From Scytalidium lignicola (lineage: Eukaryota; Ascomycota; Leotiomycetes): a stretch of 64,000 nucleotides of DNA. The DNA is taken from NCBI GenBank assembly GCA_002812745.2, contig NCSJ02000071.1, positions 62,001 through 126,000 of the forward strand, given 5' to 3'. Both the position numbers and the translations under genes were made by a program. This document shows, in pieces, positions 22,979 to 34,813 of the stretch. The notes below the pieces were generated by a model. The model did not search any database. It saw nothing but the letters and a program-made list of their open reading frames with translations, and was not told the origin of the DNA. The first letter of the stretch is position 1, and each line of letters opens with the position of its first letter.

Positions 22979-24343
22979 ATGGGCTCTTGGTTTCCACAGG
23001 GAAAGAACGAGGAACAAGGATGGAGACTAGATATCGTTTCTCTGTTGGCTGTCATCGGCGAGTCGTCTATGGAAGAGCACTCGCAGGCAATGACCTCCTC
23101 CTGGACATGTGTCCTGCCTCGAATAATACCTGCTCCGCAAGCTTTGCTCAAAGCTACTCGCCCTAGCAGACTACCACAAGTCAACGCAGCTGTCGTTGGC
23201 GTACATAACGGGACTCTGGTTCCAACTCTGAACTACTTTCCAAACATCATCCACCCAATTGAGGATCTTCCAGCATTCGCGTTCAAAGTCCTACGCATCA
23301 CACACAGAAAAGAATATCTAGAAAAACATTTAAAACACCCAAACCCGCCCCAGACGAAAAGCTCTTCCTACTCGAATAGTATCGAGCTTGGTAACATAGA
23401 GAGTGGCCCGCCAATGGTACGTCGCAGAACCACAATAGATCGGTTCCGGGCCATAGTACCCCACGATAAACCAAAACCTCGCGTCCCTTCGCGGATTTTG
23501 TCTCCCCTGAATATTCTTGCGGTGCTATCTTTCCTTCTTACCTGGGGCCTCCTCGGCTGGGCTATAAAGGTGAAAGATGGAGTGGCTTGCCTGGCTCTAG
23601 CGACAATTTCCATTGCATCATCTATTATCTGTTATGCATCGTGGTGGTCACCTGTTCTCATGAACCGAACTACCAACCTAGGCGTCAAGGTTCCAGATGG
23701 AGATGTGGTTATCAGAACTCGAGAAGGTGCCTTTCTCGTGGTGAAATGTAGCGAAGACGTAGCTCGAGAACTATATACCGGTACCGAGGAGTGCAAGTAC
23801 TATGTTAGAAATAGGCCGTACAGGGCGATGGTCGGCATTGGCACGTTCTTGCTCATGGTTTCAGTCGTCTTACTGGGAAACTGCAACTTCACGATGCAGG
23901 CTGCGATAGGTGTCTCTTATATTGTGCTCAACGGAGCTTTCTGGGTAGCAGCACTAATGAAAAAGGATAAATTCTGGGATCTCTCGATCTATGACTGGGA
24001 AGATATTACTCCGGAAGATGCAATGGATGCACATAAACCTCAGGATCACACTCCGGAAGGAAAGCCAAGCTTCACACGGACAATGTGGTATGCTATCCGG
24101 GAGACGAAGAAGATAGATTGGGTAAAAAGAGGTGGAGCTGCTCCATCTACTCCAGAATGGGATAAGTGGCTCCAGGAAGCGGAAGAAATGGTTTACCGGA
24201 AGGATTGGGAAGCAGTGAGGAGAAAGAATGAGATTGTGGGCAAGACCGAGACTCTCCCGCAGACTACCTCAAAAGATGCCAATACAGCCACTGCTCAGCA
24301 ACATGTCCCGGCCTTTGAGGTTCCGCTTCAGGAAAAGAAGTAG
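22979..24343 (+). CDS. Multi-span membrane protein, function unknown
   Basis: This is a single exon of 454 codons. I do not recognise the family. The first 180 residues are soluble and basic near 150-180 (MVRRRTTIDRFR). Four hydrophobic segments follow: LNILAVLSFLLTWGLLGWAI, then LALATISIASSIICYA, then AMVGIGTFLLMVSVVLLG, and IGVSYIVLNGAFWVAALM. Between the second and third spans is a soluble loop with VPDGDVVIRTREGAF and CKYYVRNRPYR. The C-terminal 120 residues are hydrophilic with several Trp and acidic residues (YDWEDITPEDAM). The layout suggests a membrane protein with cytosolic termini. The gene structure (no intron, long frame) makes it real; the role is open. Confidence 0.75.
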   Translation: MGSWFPQGKNEEQGWRLDIVSLLAVIGESSMEEHSQAMTSSWTCVLPRIIPAPQALLKATRPSRLPQVNAAVVGVHNGTLVPTLNYFPNIIHPIEDLPAFAFKVLRITHRKEYLEKHLKHPNPPQTKSSSYSNSIELGNIESGPPMVRRRTTIDRFRAIVPHDKPKPRVPSRILSPLNILAVLSFLLTWGLLGWAIKVKDGVACLALATISIASSIICYASWWSPVLMNRTTNLGVKVPDGDVVIRTREGAFLVVKCSEDVARELYTGTEECKYYVRNRPYRAMVGIGTFLLMVSVVLLGNCNFTMQAAIGVSYIVLNGAFWVAALMKKDKFWDLSIYDWEDITPEDAMDAHKPQDHTPEGKPSFTRTMWYAIRETKKIDWVKRGGAAPSTPEWDKWLQEAEEMVYRKDWEAVRRKNEIVGKTETLPQTTSKDANTATAQQHVPAFEVPLQEKK

Positions 24344-24846
24344 GCTAGCGTCTCAAAGAATTATCGGACCGCTATTAATTATTATTTTATTGTGTATACG
24401 CTGGAGCACTACCCTAGTAGTCCAAATGGACTTGTATGCTTATATTTGGGGGCCAATATAGGGTTATTGTTAAATGATTTCAGGGAAAGCGGCGGCGTCA
24501 TGAGAAGCATGATTTCCATTTGCTTCGGTTTTATGCATGGCTTGGCGAGCTAAAATGATACCAGGTATCGTTATTTGTTATGAGGACTTGATATACTGGA
24601 GAGGATACAATACGGGCATGATACATGTTGGAAGCTATACATCTAAAGTCTTACTTTAGCTACAGCTTTATTCTACCAAAGTGACAATATTAGCTGTTCT
24701 TTTTGATGTCCCGTAATGAATCATCTCTAATCTACAAGCATAACTAGGACGCTTAACAAGCTGGTCCTACATGCTGGAAAACATAAAGTAAAATAAAAGA
24801 GCCGGATTCTATAGCTTTTGTGATGACTTCTTTGTGCACGCCTCTC
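24344..24846. other. 3' spacer between convergent genes
   Basis: This AT-rich spacer lies between the unknown membrane protein and the BTB gene. Nothing is recognised. Confidence 0.35.
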
Positions 24847-26194
24847 TTAAGCACGACCACCTTTTCTTTGCTGTCTAGCTCTTTCCTCCTTTATCCGTTT
24901 TCTCTCCTCGCGCTCTTTCTCATGAGCATCATGAGTTTGTTTTCTAGCAACCCATGAGAAGTACCATGTCGGTTGGTCATGCTTAATGCGACATTTTCCA
25001 TCCCACTTCCTCTCCGTTCGTCGCTCATCATCACTGTCATCGAATGGCCAAACATGCTGCCAGTAGTCTTTATCGATGTCATCAGTTTTGAGATTATCGA
25101 TACAGTCGAGACAAAGACCGTCAAAATTTCCCCAAACTTTTTTAATAGCTTCTTTGATTTTATTTTCGACACGGGATTTAGAGCAGCTGCAAGTAGCAGT
25201 AGCAGTAATAGTACCATTTGACTTCTCCGGTTGGGTATATTTGAAATCCTCAAGTCCATCGATGATTTCTGAGATGCTTAGTTTTCCCCTTCCACTCATC
25301 TTATTCTCAAGTGGCCAAACGCCAGTGGCGTGGAGAGCTTTCTCGAATTCAAACAATCCTTGCACTTTACAGTCGCATTGGCTCTCCAGGAAGTCCTCTT
25401 GCAGGTAGATTCCTTCGTGAAGTTTGGTTCTGAGATTTCCTCTGGCACCATTCATTCCACCTAGAAGTAATGATCCAAGTTAGTGCAAACTACTTTTTAA
25501 GATAGGATATGAGGTAAGCCTACCAATGAGACGATTGGGAAGATGCAAATTTCGGAAGTCAGTTGGGTTGAATTCGGTGATATGGCCGTTGAAGTGATAA
25601 GCAAGCCTCTTAGTTACCGCCGCAAAACCCCATGCACAGTCGAATTCGTGGCAAGGATAACGTAGTGATCTTAATTCATAGAGACGAAACATTGACAGCT
25701 GTGGACCACCGTTCTTCTTGAGCCATTTATCAAACCAAGGCTCAAGTTTCTCAATAGCGAAAAGATACCGACGTCCGGTTTGGATGGCAATCCAGATCTG
25801 TTTAATATCAACCTTGTCCTTGGAATACATGGAGTCAGCCATCTTCCCCCTGTAGAACTCTGAACCACAGCCACAGTGCAACGATGTTTGAGTCTTCCAA
25901 CTGGATTTCATTCTGGCTAGCTTCTTTAAATGGACCTGCAAGCATTGTTTTGAAAAAGGTTGAGTTTGTCTCTAAGACATTCCGTGTCACTTTCATTGTT
26001 ACGAGAATTTCAGTTCGCTGGGTATCACCAGAACCAAATCTCTTGATGAGTTGGACGTTAAGATCACCTTCAGGATCGATGATGATCTCGCGTTTAACCT
26101 ACTGAGATTAGAAACGGAGGGTGAAGTGTGGAAATTAGGGTAGACCAAGAATGGAGATCCCTGGTTTGATACTCACCTGTGCTGTGGAAGTCAT
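24847..26194 (-). pseudogene. BTB/POZ-domain protein with an apparent 1-base frameshift
   Basis: Proposed exons are 26194-26177, 26098-25524 and 25460-24847. The first exon encodes MTSTAQ. The second begins VKREIIIDPEGDLNVQL and has the BTB-like run NVLETNSTFFKTMLAG, then ALWLWFRVLQG. It then goes out of frame in a run of five G (C at 25846-25850 on the plus strand). Removing one base from the run gives LQGKMADSMYS and continues in the next frame through IQTGRRYLFAIEKLEPWF to the end, about 401 residues in all. BTB domains mediate dimerisation; this fungal group has a C-terminal part with CSCSK and GLCLDC and a basic tail. A single-base assembly error in a homopolymer is the likelier reason; a true pseudogene cannot be excluded. 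Confidence 0.72.
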
Positions 26195-26873
26195 GATGGA
26201 TAATAGAGGAGAGATCACCGGAAATATTTTCTTAGAAAACAAGATCAACTATGGATGTTGTCGAGGTCAAAAGGCTGTTTCTCTTTTCTAGAGTTGTTGA
26301 AAGTGACAATCAACATATATGGACAGGTTAAAGTTGAAATTTGGAGTCCCAAACAGAAAAGAGTAGTTGAGATTGAACAAAAGACAAGAGAAGGCTCAGT
26401 ATACAAGACCTTGATGACCGCAAAGGTGAGACGAAAAAGTGAGTCTCAAGAGTAAGTGTTGCATAGAAGGAGAATAGAAACCAAGTAGATAAAATGAAAT
26501 ACGAAACATGATCACTTAGTCTTAAGGCATATGGTTGATTGCCGTTTGTCTCGCTAATTGGGAACGCTTTGCATGGAGCCTCTTAGTATCGTATATGCAT
26601 CTTTCACTAAAGGCACTTGTAGGATTTGGAGAATATTGCCACTATTTTGGCGATGGAACATACGCCGTATCTCTCATTAACAGTCGTAATGTCATATCTC
26701 TCGTCAATAACACTTATAAAGACTCTCAACTGACCCTGGCCGAGAAAATGAAATAGACCTCCCGTTGCAATATCAGGCTCATACGTGGAAAACGATCACA
26801 ACCTACCAACAGGTCATATTTACAACCCAACTTTTGATGTAAAGATATTGGGTAGAATCAAACCTAAGATGGT
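26195..26873. other. Spacer upstream of the BTB gene
   Basis: This spacer holds the BTB gene promoter and the 3' flank of the next minus-strand gene. The frames at 26255-26455 and 26535-26756 have no recognisable relatives. Confidence 0.35.
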
Positions 26874-28422
26874 TCAGAAATCTTGGATAGTAACCCCAAT
26901 ACCCCTTTCCCTCGCTATCATGACCAAATCCGACCCCACCACCAAATCCATCAAGCCCATCCCCACAGACTTGTAAATGACATTCCCATTACTCAACCAT
27001 CTACACATGGCATCATCAGCCGATGACTGACTGCTCTTCCTCTCGGTTTCAAACGCTCCTCTACTCGAGGTGCGCTTGTGGAAGATACCACTCGATCGTC
27101 TAGAGTCCGATCGTCGACCTGAAGGGGATTTGGAATTATTTCGACTCGCGGCTTTACGCTCAGAGCCATTGTCTCCACCAAAGACAGAAGACAAGCTTCT
27201 TCCAGCAGCAGAACCGACTTCCAAGCCTTCGAATGAGGACCTCATACTTACCATATCGGACGAGTCTGTGCTCGAATATCCATATGTATCATCAGCAGTC
27301 TTCTCAAGCATGACAAGCTCTCCAAGTTCAACTAGTTGCCTGGCAGATATACCAGCCTCGATAAGTTCGCCAGCCTCCTTCAAGGCTGCATCGAGTGCAT
27401 CCACGACGATAACCCCACCCTCGTACGCATTTCTGTGGAAATGACCAGAACCATGAGTCTTAACGGCTTGCATCAGAATTTCTGAGGGAAGTTCGATCAT
27501 GTGAGGTTTGTAACTTCCAATGGCAATGATCAATCGCCCTTTCCGTCGTCCTTCAGGGCTGGTGAGGATCTTCTCATCGAAGAGTGGTTTGGTGCTGGGA
27601 GTTGTACAGATGAGGATATCAGCATTACGGAGCTGAAGAGCCTCCAAACGAGCATACTCCCCGTAAGTAGGGGTCAGAATTCCAAATTTTGTATTAGACC
27701 ATCCCTCGCGCTCCTTTATTTCCGGATCCATTCCAAGGAATCCCTTAAACAAAGCTCTCACTCTCTCACTAAAGGCCCGGTTGATGATGTGCACATTTTT
27801 GATTGTGCTTCCATGGATAAGAAGACAGAGCCGGATGTGCCAGAAGGCTTGTCGACCTGCCCCGTAGACAGTTACTGTTTTCACATGCGTACGGCGTGAG
27901 ATTAGTAACGAACTAGCGAGTGCGGTACGGAACGCGGTGACCTCTTCGGCGTTTAGGAAGCCAAAGGGACGGCCTGTGCTAGACATTATAGTGAGGGAAC
28001 CTTGGGGAGAAGGTTTGTCCAAAGGCTGATCAGATGCTGTGGATGTTGGGGATGTTGGGGATGCGAGTGTGACAACTGCGAGGTAGTCAGTAAGATGTCC
28101 AAGGTTTACACATGATCTCCTGATACCATCTAATATATCTCTAGGGACAGAGAAAGAAAATTGGAGGAAGAAGGGTAAAATAACCTTTTACACCAATGCT
28201 ACTCGAGCTAGCAGACGGCATAAACAGCGTCGTAGAACCATCTTTCCCCTGCATTGCAGTCCTCATGGGCTGGTGAATGGAGCAAGCACCCTCATCCTGG
28301 GTTCCGGTCGAGAACTCGTGCAATGCCTGACGCAGAGAGTCCTGGAACCTCTCAAGTTGTTCAAATGTTAGACCGTGAAGGATTTCCTTCGTATCTCGGT
28401 CCGAGAGGAGGGTTAAAGGCAT
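26874..28422 (-). CDS. Ornithine cyclodeaminase / mu-crystallin family protein
   Basis: The exons are 28422-28185 and 28075-26874, giving 479 residues. The start MPLTLLSDRDTKEIL fits the family; an in-frame ATG 69 nt upstream is less likely. The Rossmann part shows FLNAEEVTAFRTALAS, then TVTVYGAGRQAFWH (NAD(P)-binding glycine motif), ADILICTTPSTKPLF and IIAIGSYKPHMIELP. Family members are NAD(P)-dependent ornithine cyclodeaminases or ketimine and imine reductases; the substrate cannot be read from sequence. Between the Rossmann core and the final helix-strand segment (GNVIYKSVGMGLMDLVVG) lies a Ser/Arg-rich insert at about residues 335-435, which probably loops out as a disordered, phosphorylatable segment. 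Confidence 0.88.
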
Positions 28423-29463
28423 TTCTGCAGCGTGTAATGGCGAGTCAGATGTGTTCTGCAATGGTATGCAATGATTATCGGGGTTTCCCAATCATGATAT
28501 TGCCAGACTTGACACTGTATTGTGACGGTGCTTGGAGGTTATAGATCTAATCCGGCGAGTAAACGTGTCGCCACGAAGCAAAGGCTGCATCGGCATCGCG
28601 CTCTATTATTGCAGCAAACTCTTGGCTTTATCTTAGCGCCCACCTTTGCGGAAGGAAGCTTCTTCCGTGCAGAGCAATGCCCCCATACAAGGGAGATCTG
28701 TCAGAAATTGAAAGAAATTAACTACAGCTTGGCCTACGGAGCTCTCACTGATGTTTTTCTTTACCTCGACAGCACCGTGGAGTGAAGGCACTAGATTACA
28801 GCAGTTCTATGGCGGGGGAGGGGTAATTAAACTCCTAAGCTTGATGACGATGGCTTGCAGTTGCTACGGTTTCGGCGATAACAACGCTTCGGCTTTACAG
28901 ACGAGCTAAGAAGAGCTGGGAAAGAGCTATCATTCCCGTAGCTACTTCCCGGAGCCCTCTTCACAAACGCAACAGTATCTGGCACGGATGTATCAAGCCT
29001 TAAGTCCTTTTTCCGAGAGTTATTCCCAGAGAGATTCCTGGCTGCTAGATAATGCGCAGTTGCCGAGGTGCGATCCCGCATTGCACAGCGTTCTCAAAGT
29101 ATTGGACGAACCGTTTTTACACGCTGCTGGAGCTGTTCCCGCAGCCTTCTGCACTAGTATATTAGCTGTGATTAGTTATCTTCTACCTGCAGGAAAGGGT
29201 GGGCGATGCCCATAAAGATAAGGAGATGAATTGCTTTTGTATTCACGACGTGATGTAATTAATTCCACCTTCTTTACCAAAACTTGCCCCTCAGCCACAG
29301 TATAAATTGACACTGCAGCCCTGACCCAAAAGGCTTTACACCAAGCTCTAGTCAACCTGCAACCCATCCCAATTCTCTCCTAGATTCGTGAGAGATAACC
29401 ACACTTCGCTCCTAATTGCACACCCCTCAACTCGCACTTCAGCTTTTTCTTCCTTAGACAAGA
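28423..29463. other. Divergent region with TATA-like box before the aldo-keto reductase
   Basis: About 1 kb separates the cyclodeaminase-like gene and the aldo-keto reductase, which diverge. The frames at 28522-28785 and 28988-29215 look like chance frames. TATAAAT is present at 29301-29307. Confidence 0.35.
29301..29307 (+). promoter_or_regulatory. TATA box of the aldo-keto reductase
   Basis: TATAAAT lies 157 bp before the ATG, leaving a normal 5' UTR of about 130 nt. It is followed by a pyrimidine-rich tract typical of well-expressed fungal genes. Confidence 0.4.
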
Positions 29464-30693
29464 ATGACCTCCCAAGACGCCCCCAAGATGGAGTACACTC
29501 GCCTCGGAAACTCGGGTTTGAAGATCAGTAAGGTGATTCTTGGAACCATGTCGTACGGTACATCCGACTGGCAAAAATGGGTCCTCAACGAGGATGAGGC
29601 CTTGCCTCTCCTCAAGCACGCATTCGACGCCGGCATCAACACCTGGGACACTGCTGACGCCTACTCTAACGGCCTCTCTGAAGAAATTATTGGAAAGGCC
29701 CTTAAGAAATATAACATCCCCCGACATCGAGTGGTAATTCTAACCAAATGCTATTTCGGTGTTTCAGATGACGGAGGCCAGCCACAGTGGCCTATAAAGA
29801 ATGACGGAGAGATGGTGAACCGCACTGGACTTAGCAGGAAACATATTTTCGATGCGGTAGAAAAGAGTGTCGAAAGATTGGGCACTTATATTGACTTGCT
29901 TCAAATCCATCGCTTGGATAGGGAGACACCAAGAGAAGAGATCATGAGGGCATTGAATGATGTGGTTGAGAGTGGGAAGGTTAGGTATATTGGTGCAAGC
30001 AGCGTGAGTCCTTCAAATAATGACGCGGATTGTTTTGGACGTGAAACTAATATCCCGGTGTGTTAGATGGCTGCTTGGGAGTTCCAATCTCTGCAAAATA
30101 TTGCAGACAAGAACGGCTGGCACAAGTTTATTAGCATGCAGAACTACTATAATCTCCTATATCGAGAAGAGGGTGTGTTGTGCTTAATATTCCCCTCCCT
30201 TTCCAGCCGCTTATTTTCCACTTTCTTCGATTTTTGCTTTTTGTTTTTTCAGATCAGGAAATGAAACTGACCAAATCTTCTTCTAGAGCGAGAGATGATC
30301 CCCTATTGCCTAGATTCCGGTGTTGGCGTGATTCCCTGGTCACCTATTGCACGTGGAGCGCTCGCACGACCATTCGACGACCGGTCTTCGATTCGTGAGG
30401 AGTCCGACGGAATGCTCCGAATACTGATCCGAGGCAAGGAAAATGAGATTGACAAGAATATCATTAATCGCGTCGAGGAACTTGCGAAGAAAAAGGGGGT
30501 ACCCATGGCCACTATTGCTACCGCTTGGTGCCTTAGTAAGAAGAATGTAAACCCAATTACTGGTTTGTCTAGCAAGGAGAGAATTGACCAAGCAGTTGCG
30601 AGTGTCAAGTTTGCTAGCAGTGGGGGTTTAACAGCGGAAGATATCGCATACTTAGAGGAGAGTTACGCCTCTAAGCGGGTGCAAGGCTATTGA
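29464..30693 (+). CDS. Aldo-keto reductase
   Basis: The exons are 29464-30003, 30067-30172 and 30287-30693, giving 350 residues. The TIM-barrel enzyme uses NADPH to reduce aldehydes or ketones. The catalytic tetrad is visible: Asp and Tyr in DTADAYSNG, Lys in ILTKCYF, and His in LQIHRLDR. Later elements are [38 protein letters not shown] and [15 protein letters not shown] (cofactor site). The family branch with YGT and WPIKND-like insert includes fungal versicolorin-B-reductase-like and yeast Aad/YPR127-like enzymes; the substrate is not known. The P450 gene lies 650 bp downstream on the same strand, but no other biosynthetic genes adjoin. Confidence 0.93.
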
Positions 30694-31341
30694 GTGAAAC
30701 TGCAAGAATATTGCAAGTTGTAATAGGTACCATCTTAAGACAGAACAATCTATCTGGAGGTTTCGGAATTTATGAAATCATTTTGGCATTGTTGGATTTC
30801 CGACCTTTTCCGTTTTTAAAGTCAAGACAACAGGTAGGAGACTACGTAAATATATATGCAGTTGACGATGTATCAAAGCTGTGGGATCCGAATATATCGG
30901 AGATTGTGGGAGAGAGGCACTGTAAGCTTATTTCCCAGATAGGCAACTCCAGCCCGAGGGCTACGGGGAGTTTCTTGACCCCGGACACCCCACCTCTAAT
31001 CGACGAGCCTTGATAAGAGAAAGAGGATCAAGAGATATGAACCACCACTTTCTCCTGCAAAACTAAAACTCCTACTCCCAATGCACACCGTGATACCTTG
31101 TATATGAACGAGAAAAAGCACAGAACAGACGGAAATCGAGTTTGATGCCAGTACGGCGACTACACCGTCGTCGTCACACCCCACATGTTCTTTCATGATA
31201 TAAATCCAATCCACCAAGACACTGACTCACTCCATTGCAAGATTTCCAAGACGGAAACCTGAATAGATAAGAAAGCTCCCACTTTCTATTCTCTCTATTT
31301 TTTGTTTTATAAATATTTTATAAAAAAACAAACCTTTTATA
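30694..31341. other. Spacer between aldo-keto reductase and P450
   Basis: This holds the 3' flank of the reductase and the P450 promoter. A TATAAATA at 31308-31315 lies only 27 nt before the P450 ATG, too close for a usual TATA box, so it is probably just part of the AT-rich leader. Confidence 0.35.
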
Positions 31342-33127
31342 ATGTTGCCTCTGAGCATCTCCGTTTTGGCATCTATTGCCAGCGTTTTGCTCCTGTGCTA
31401 TAGATATCTAATCTATCCGAGTTTTATCTCTCCTTTAGCACGGATCCCCAACGCACACTGGTCCTCTCCAATTTCTCCGCTCTGGATCCTATTAACTAGA
31501 TACCATTGGAGAGAAAACAGGGAGGTACATGCTGCTCATTTGAAGCATGGCCCTATTGTACGTCTCGGCCCAACTGAGATCAGTGTTAACGATGTTGGTG
31601 GGCTACGTACCATTTATGCTGGTGGATTTGAAAAGGGCCAGTGGTATTCAATTTTTGACAACTATGGGTATGTTAATCCTACACCTAAGAACTTTCATCA
31701 CAAAATATACTAATGATGTAATAGAGTACCATGTATGTTCTCATCCTGGCACTCTCGCCCTCACTCCGTCCGAAAACGCTTCATTTCCCACGTCTATTCC
31801 AAATCCAGCATCCAAAATTCGCCTGCTGTGCATAGATACTCGCAAGGCATTCTGTATGACCGCCTCTTGCCTATCATATCTGCTGCGGCAACCGCGTCTA
31901 CTGCTGTCGATGTGCTTGACATCTGGAATGGAGCAACTATGGATTTCGTAACAGCATATCTCTTCGGTCTTAAAAATAGTAGCAACTTCCTGCAAGACGA
32001 GGAATTCCGTAAACACTGGTTAGGGCAGTACCAGGGCAGGAAAAAATATACATTCTTCCCTCAGGAACTCCCTCGGTTAACTCGATTCTTCAGAGCCTTG
32101 GGTATTCATCTCGTACCTGCTTGGGTGGATGATGCGAACAAGGAACTGGAAGCCTGGACCAAATCACGCTGTGCATCCACTGTGGCCTACCTCGAGACGC
32201 AAGCAGCATCCGATCCCGACCCAGCAAACGTACCATCTGTAGTGGGTGCTCTTCTAGCAGGAATAGAAAAGGAGAAAAGCGCTAAAGGAACTGGATCAGT
32301 CCTCCAGGCCACCACACTCACATATCCAGAACTCAGTATCGCAAGTGAAATGATCGATCACCTAGCAGCAGGACACGAAACTTCTGGAATAACGCTCACC
32401 TACCTCTCCTGGCACCTCTCACAGGATCTTTCACTTCAGGCCCGCCTCCGAGAAGAATTATTAACCCTATCACCAAATTGCCTACTAGATTCTGACCGCC
32501 AATCAGGGATGAAACCAGTGCCTAACTCTAAAGAGCTTGACGGTCTACCTCTCCTGCACGCAATAGTGATGGAAACCCTCCGGCTCGAGTCTCCAATCCC
32601 AGGCGGTCAACCTCGTATGACGCCCTACCCTTCCTGCACCATAGGTCCTTATCAAGTACCTGGAGGGATCAGAGTGGAGTCTCAGGCATACAGCCTGCAT
32701 CGAAATGAGGATGTCTTTCCCGAACCCGAGAAATGGGATTATCGACGATGGTTGGATGGAAAAGGCCAAGGCGGTCTGGACCTGACAGAGGAGCAAAAGA
32801 GAGAGAGGGATAGATGCTTTTGGGCATTTAGCAGTGGGGGCAGGATGTGTGTTGGCAGTAATCTTGCCATGCATCGTAAGGATTTCCATTTATCCATCCC
32901 GTCCTTTTCATTGGTGTTTTTAATTTTGCTGGTACTAGAGAGGTTTATGGAAAGTAGATTGCCAACTGACAATACCCGCAGAGATAAAACTCCTAGCCGC
33001 AGCCGTATATACCAATTTCATGACGCATATCGTCAATGATGATGGGATTGAGCAGACAGACGGATATACTTGCGGTCCAACCGGCAACAAACTCCTACTG
33101 AGATTTGAACGGGTTCCTTCTGTGTAG
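31342..33127 (+). CDS. Cytochrome P450 monooxygenase
   Basis: The exons are 31342-31667, 31725-32875 and 32982-33127, giving 540 residues. The first 25 residues are a hydrophobic membrane anchor (ISVLASIASVLLLCYRYLIY) followed by the Pro-rich hinge FISPLARIPNAHWSSPISP. The I helix reads AAGHETSG (oxygen activation), the K helix has ETLRLESP (ExxR), and the heme-ligand loop is FSSGGRMCVGSN with the cysteine thiolate ligand. It is thus a complete microsomal class II enzyme that needs a reductase partner. The substrate is unknown. The last intron (106 nt) follows the heme loop closely, and the C-terminal exon ends LLLRFERVPSV. It is convergent with NCS6, with 103 bp between stops. Confidence 0.93.
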
Positions 33128-33230
33128 GCTACCTCGGGTTCTACGGAGAACCAGTAGGTTTAAATTTATAGACGGCTGCGGAGTTTGTTGCACTCTCCTT
33201 TCAAATTAATTTTATTGTGAAATTATTTTG

Positions 33231-34538
33231 TCAGCCAGCTGCTATAGCCATACCCTCCATCTGCCTCCGCAGCGTAGAAGACTCCTCATCATCAGCGTCT
33301 ATTTCAATCTGGATCTGAGGCCTGTTCTTATTCAAGCCCTCAAGCAAAGTACAAGCCTTGCAAATCTCCTGGCTCGACATATAACCGCATTTCTTACAGT
33401 TGCCAAGAACCTGTCTTACCAATTTCTTGCCCGTATCCCTTTTGGGGCCTCTCCTACCTATCTTGAGTGGTAGCTGATCTATTCTATCATGGCGCTGACC
33501 GGGAACAAGGTTCACGGTAGAAGTCGTCAGATCCACCTCTCTCTCAGCTGCTTGTTCATCTGCTTGTAATTTCTTCTCCATCTCAGCCATTTCACCTCCA
33601 CTGGTCCTTCCATTAGCACTCCCACATCCTCCGGAAGTCTCCTCCTCTCCGTCATCAGCACTTGCCGAGGTGTTATTCCGACCCTTACAGTGGCTAATTC
33701 CCGTAACTTCTTCCGGAACCAACTTCGCCATGTCCTCCCCACTGCGCACCACATCGAGAATAGCACTAGGTCTGACTCTCTCCAAATTCTTGATCAAGGT
33801 CCTTGCGCTTCCCCTGAATGCCTCGGGGCTATAAATACACTCGGTGGTAAAATAATCCAACTTCTTGTGGTGCGCATACAACACGATTTCTTTCTCGTAG
33901 GCATACTTTAGTGGCTTGCTTCTTCTTACATCGCTGTTGGCGTCCCCTGTGATGATGCTCGTGCTTCGAGCCAGACGTGGGAGATCGCCGCGTAGAAGAT
34001 TCATGAGAATAGTCTCCGCGACGTCATCGGCGTTGTGGCCCGTCACAACGTGGTTGATACCCAGCATCTTCGCACCGCGGTCCAAGGCCTGTCTTCGAAA
34101 CACGCCGCAGTATGTGCAGTTTCCTTTCTTACCAATTGTTTGGACAACTTGGTCCATGGTCCAGCCATATAACTCATCGTAGCCTACTATTTTTAGAGGC
34201 ATGTTGTACTGGACTGCATTCCTCTTAACTGTTTCGAGAGAGTCATCTCGGTACCCTTTGATTCCTTCATCGATGCTCAGTAATACTAAGTCCAGACCAT
34301 AATTATGTCGCTCATTGAGCGTCTTGAGAACAGAGGCCAGTACTGTAGAATCTTTGCCTCCCGATGCGCCTATCGCTATGCGGTCTCCCGGGGAGAAAAG
34401 CTTAGTGGAGGTGATTGTATGATGGATTTCGGCTTCGAAGATATCTATGAAGCAGGTTTTGCACAGTTTCTGATGGTTCTTTGGCCGGATAATAAGCGCT
34501 CGAGCACTCTTGCACATAGCACAAGGTGCCGGCGCCAT
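33231..34538 (-). CDS. NCS6: Cytoplasmic tRNA 2-thiolation protein 1
   Basis: This is a single exon of 435 codons from ATG 34538. The frame is open to an ATG 39 nt upstream, but [14 protein letters not shown] matches the family start. The protein (NCS6/CTU1) adenylates U34 of Lys, Glu and Gln tRNAs and transfers sulfur from Urm1 with NCS2 as partner. Visible parts are an N-terminal Cys pair (CAMC and CKTC, zinc), the PP-loop SGGKDS at residues 59-64, [37 protein letters not shown], and two C-terminal Cys pairs (CKKCG, CKAC). An unusual acidic and Gly/Ser-rich insert (about residues 275-345) precedes the last zinc site. Divergent from the eL8 gene with 275 bp between starts. Confidence 0.96.
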   Translation of the reverse strand: MAPAPCAMCKSARALIIRPKNHQKLCKTCFIDIFEAEIHHTITSTKLFSPGDRIAIGASGGKDSTVLASVLKTLNERHNYGLDLVLLSIDEGIKGYRDDSLETVKRNAVQYNMPLKIVGYDELYGWTMDQVVQTIGKKGNCTYCGVFRRQALDRGAKMLGINHVVTGHNADDVAETILMNLLRGDLPRLARSTSIITGDANSDVRRSKPLKYAYEKEIVLYAHHKKLDYFTTECIYSPEAFRGSARTLIKNLERVRPSAILDVVRSGEDMAKLVPEEVTGISHCKGRNNTSASADDGEEETSGGCGSANGRTSGGEMAEMEKKLQADEQAAEREVDLTTSTVNLVPGQRHDRIDQLPLKIGRRGPKRDTGKKLVRQVLGNCKKCGYMSSQEICKACTLLEGLNKNRPQIQIEIDADDEESSTLRRQMEGMAIAAG

Positions 34539-34813
34539 TTTGAATCGAAATCCTTCAGCGCAAGAGATATCTTCCACTCTTTCTAAGAATTACAGTAATT
34601 GAGACTCATCAGAAATTATATATCGAGTTTGCTCGTTTAGCAAACAATACATCACGTGAATTGATAAAACCTAATCCCGAAATGGATGGCCCGCCAAGAG
34701 TTTTCGTTGCCCTACGCACACAAAACCTCGCCTGTCGAAATTCTTTTTTGAACTTCCCATCGCCAAACAACCCATCGCCCAACGCTGCAACTTCGAAAAC
34801 AGCGCCGATCAAA

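Noticed and set aside
28522..29215. Several open frames between the cyclodeaminase-like gene and the aldo-keto reductase.
   Set aside because: No family features and no introns that link them.
29464..33127. Aldo-keto reductase plus P450 as part of a secondary-metabolite cluster.
   Set aside because: No synthase, transporter or cluster regulator nearby; neighbours are housekeeping genes.
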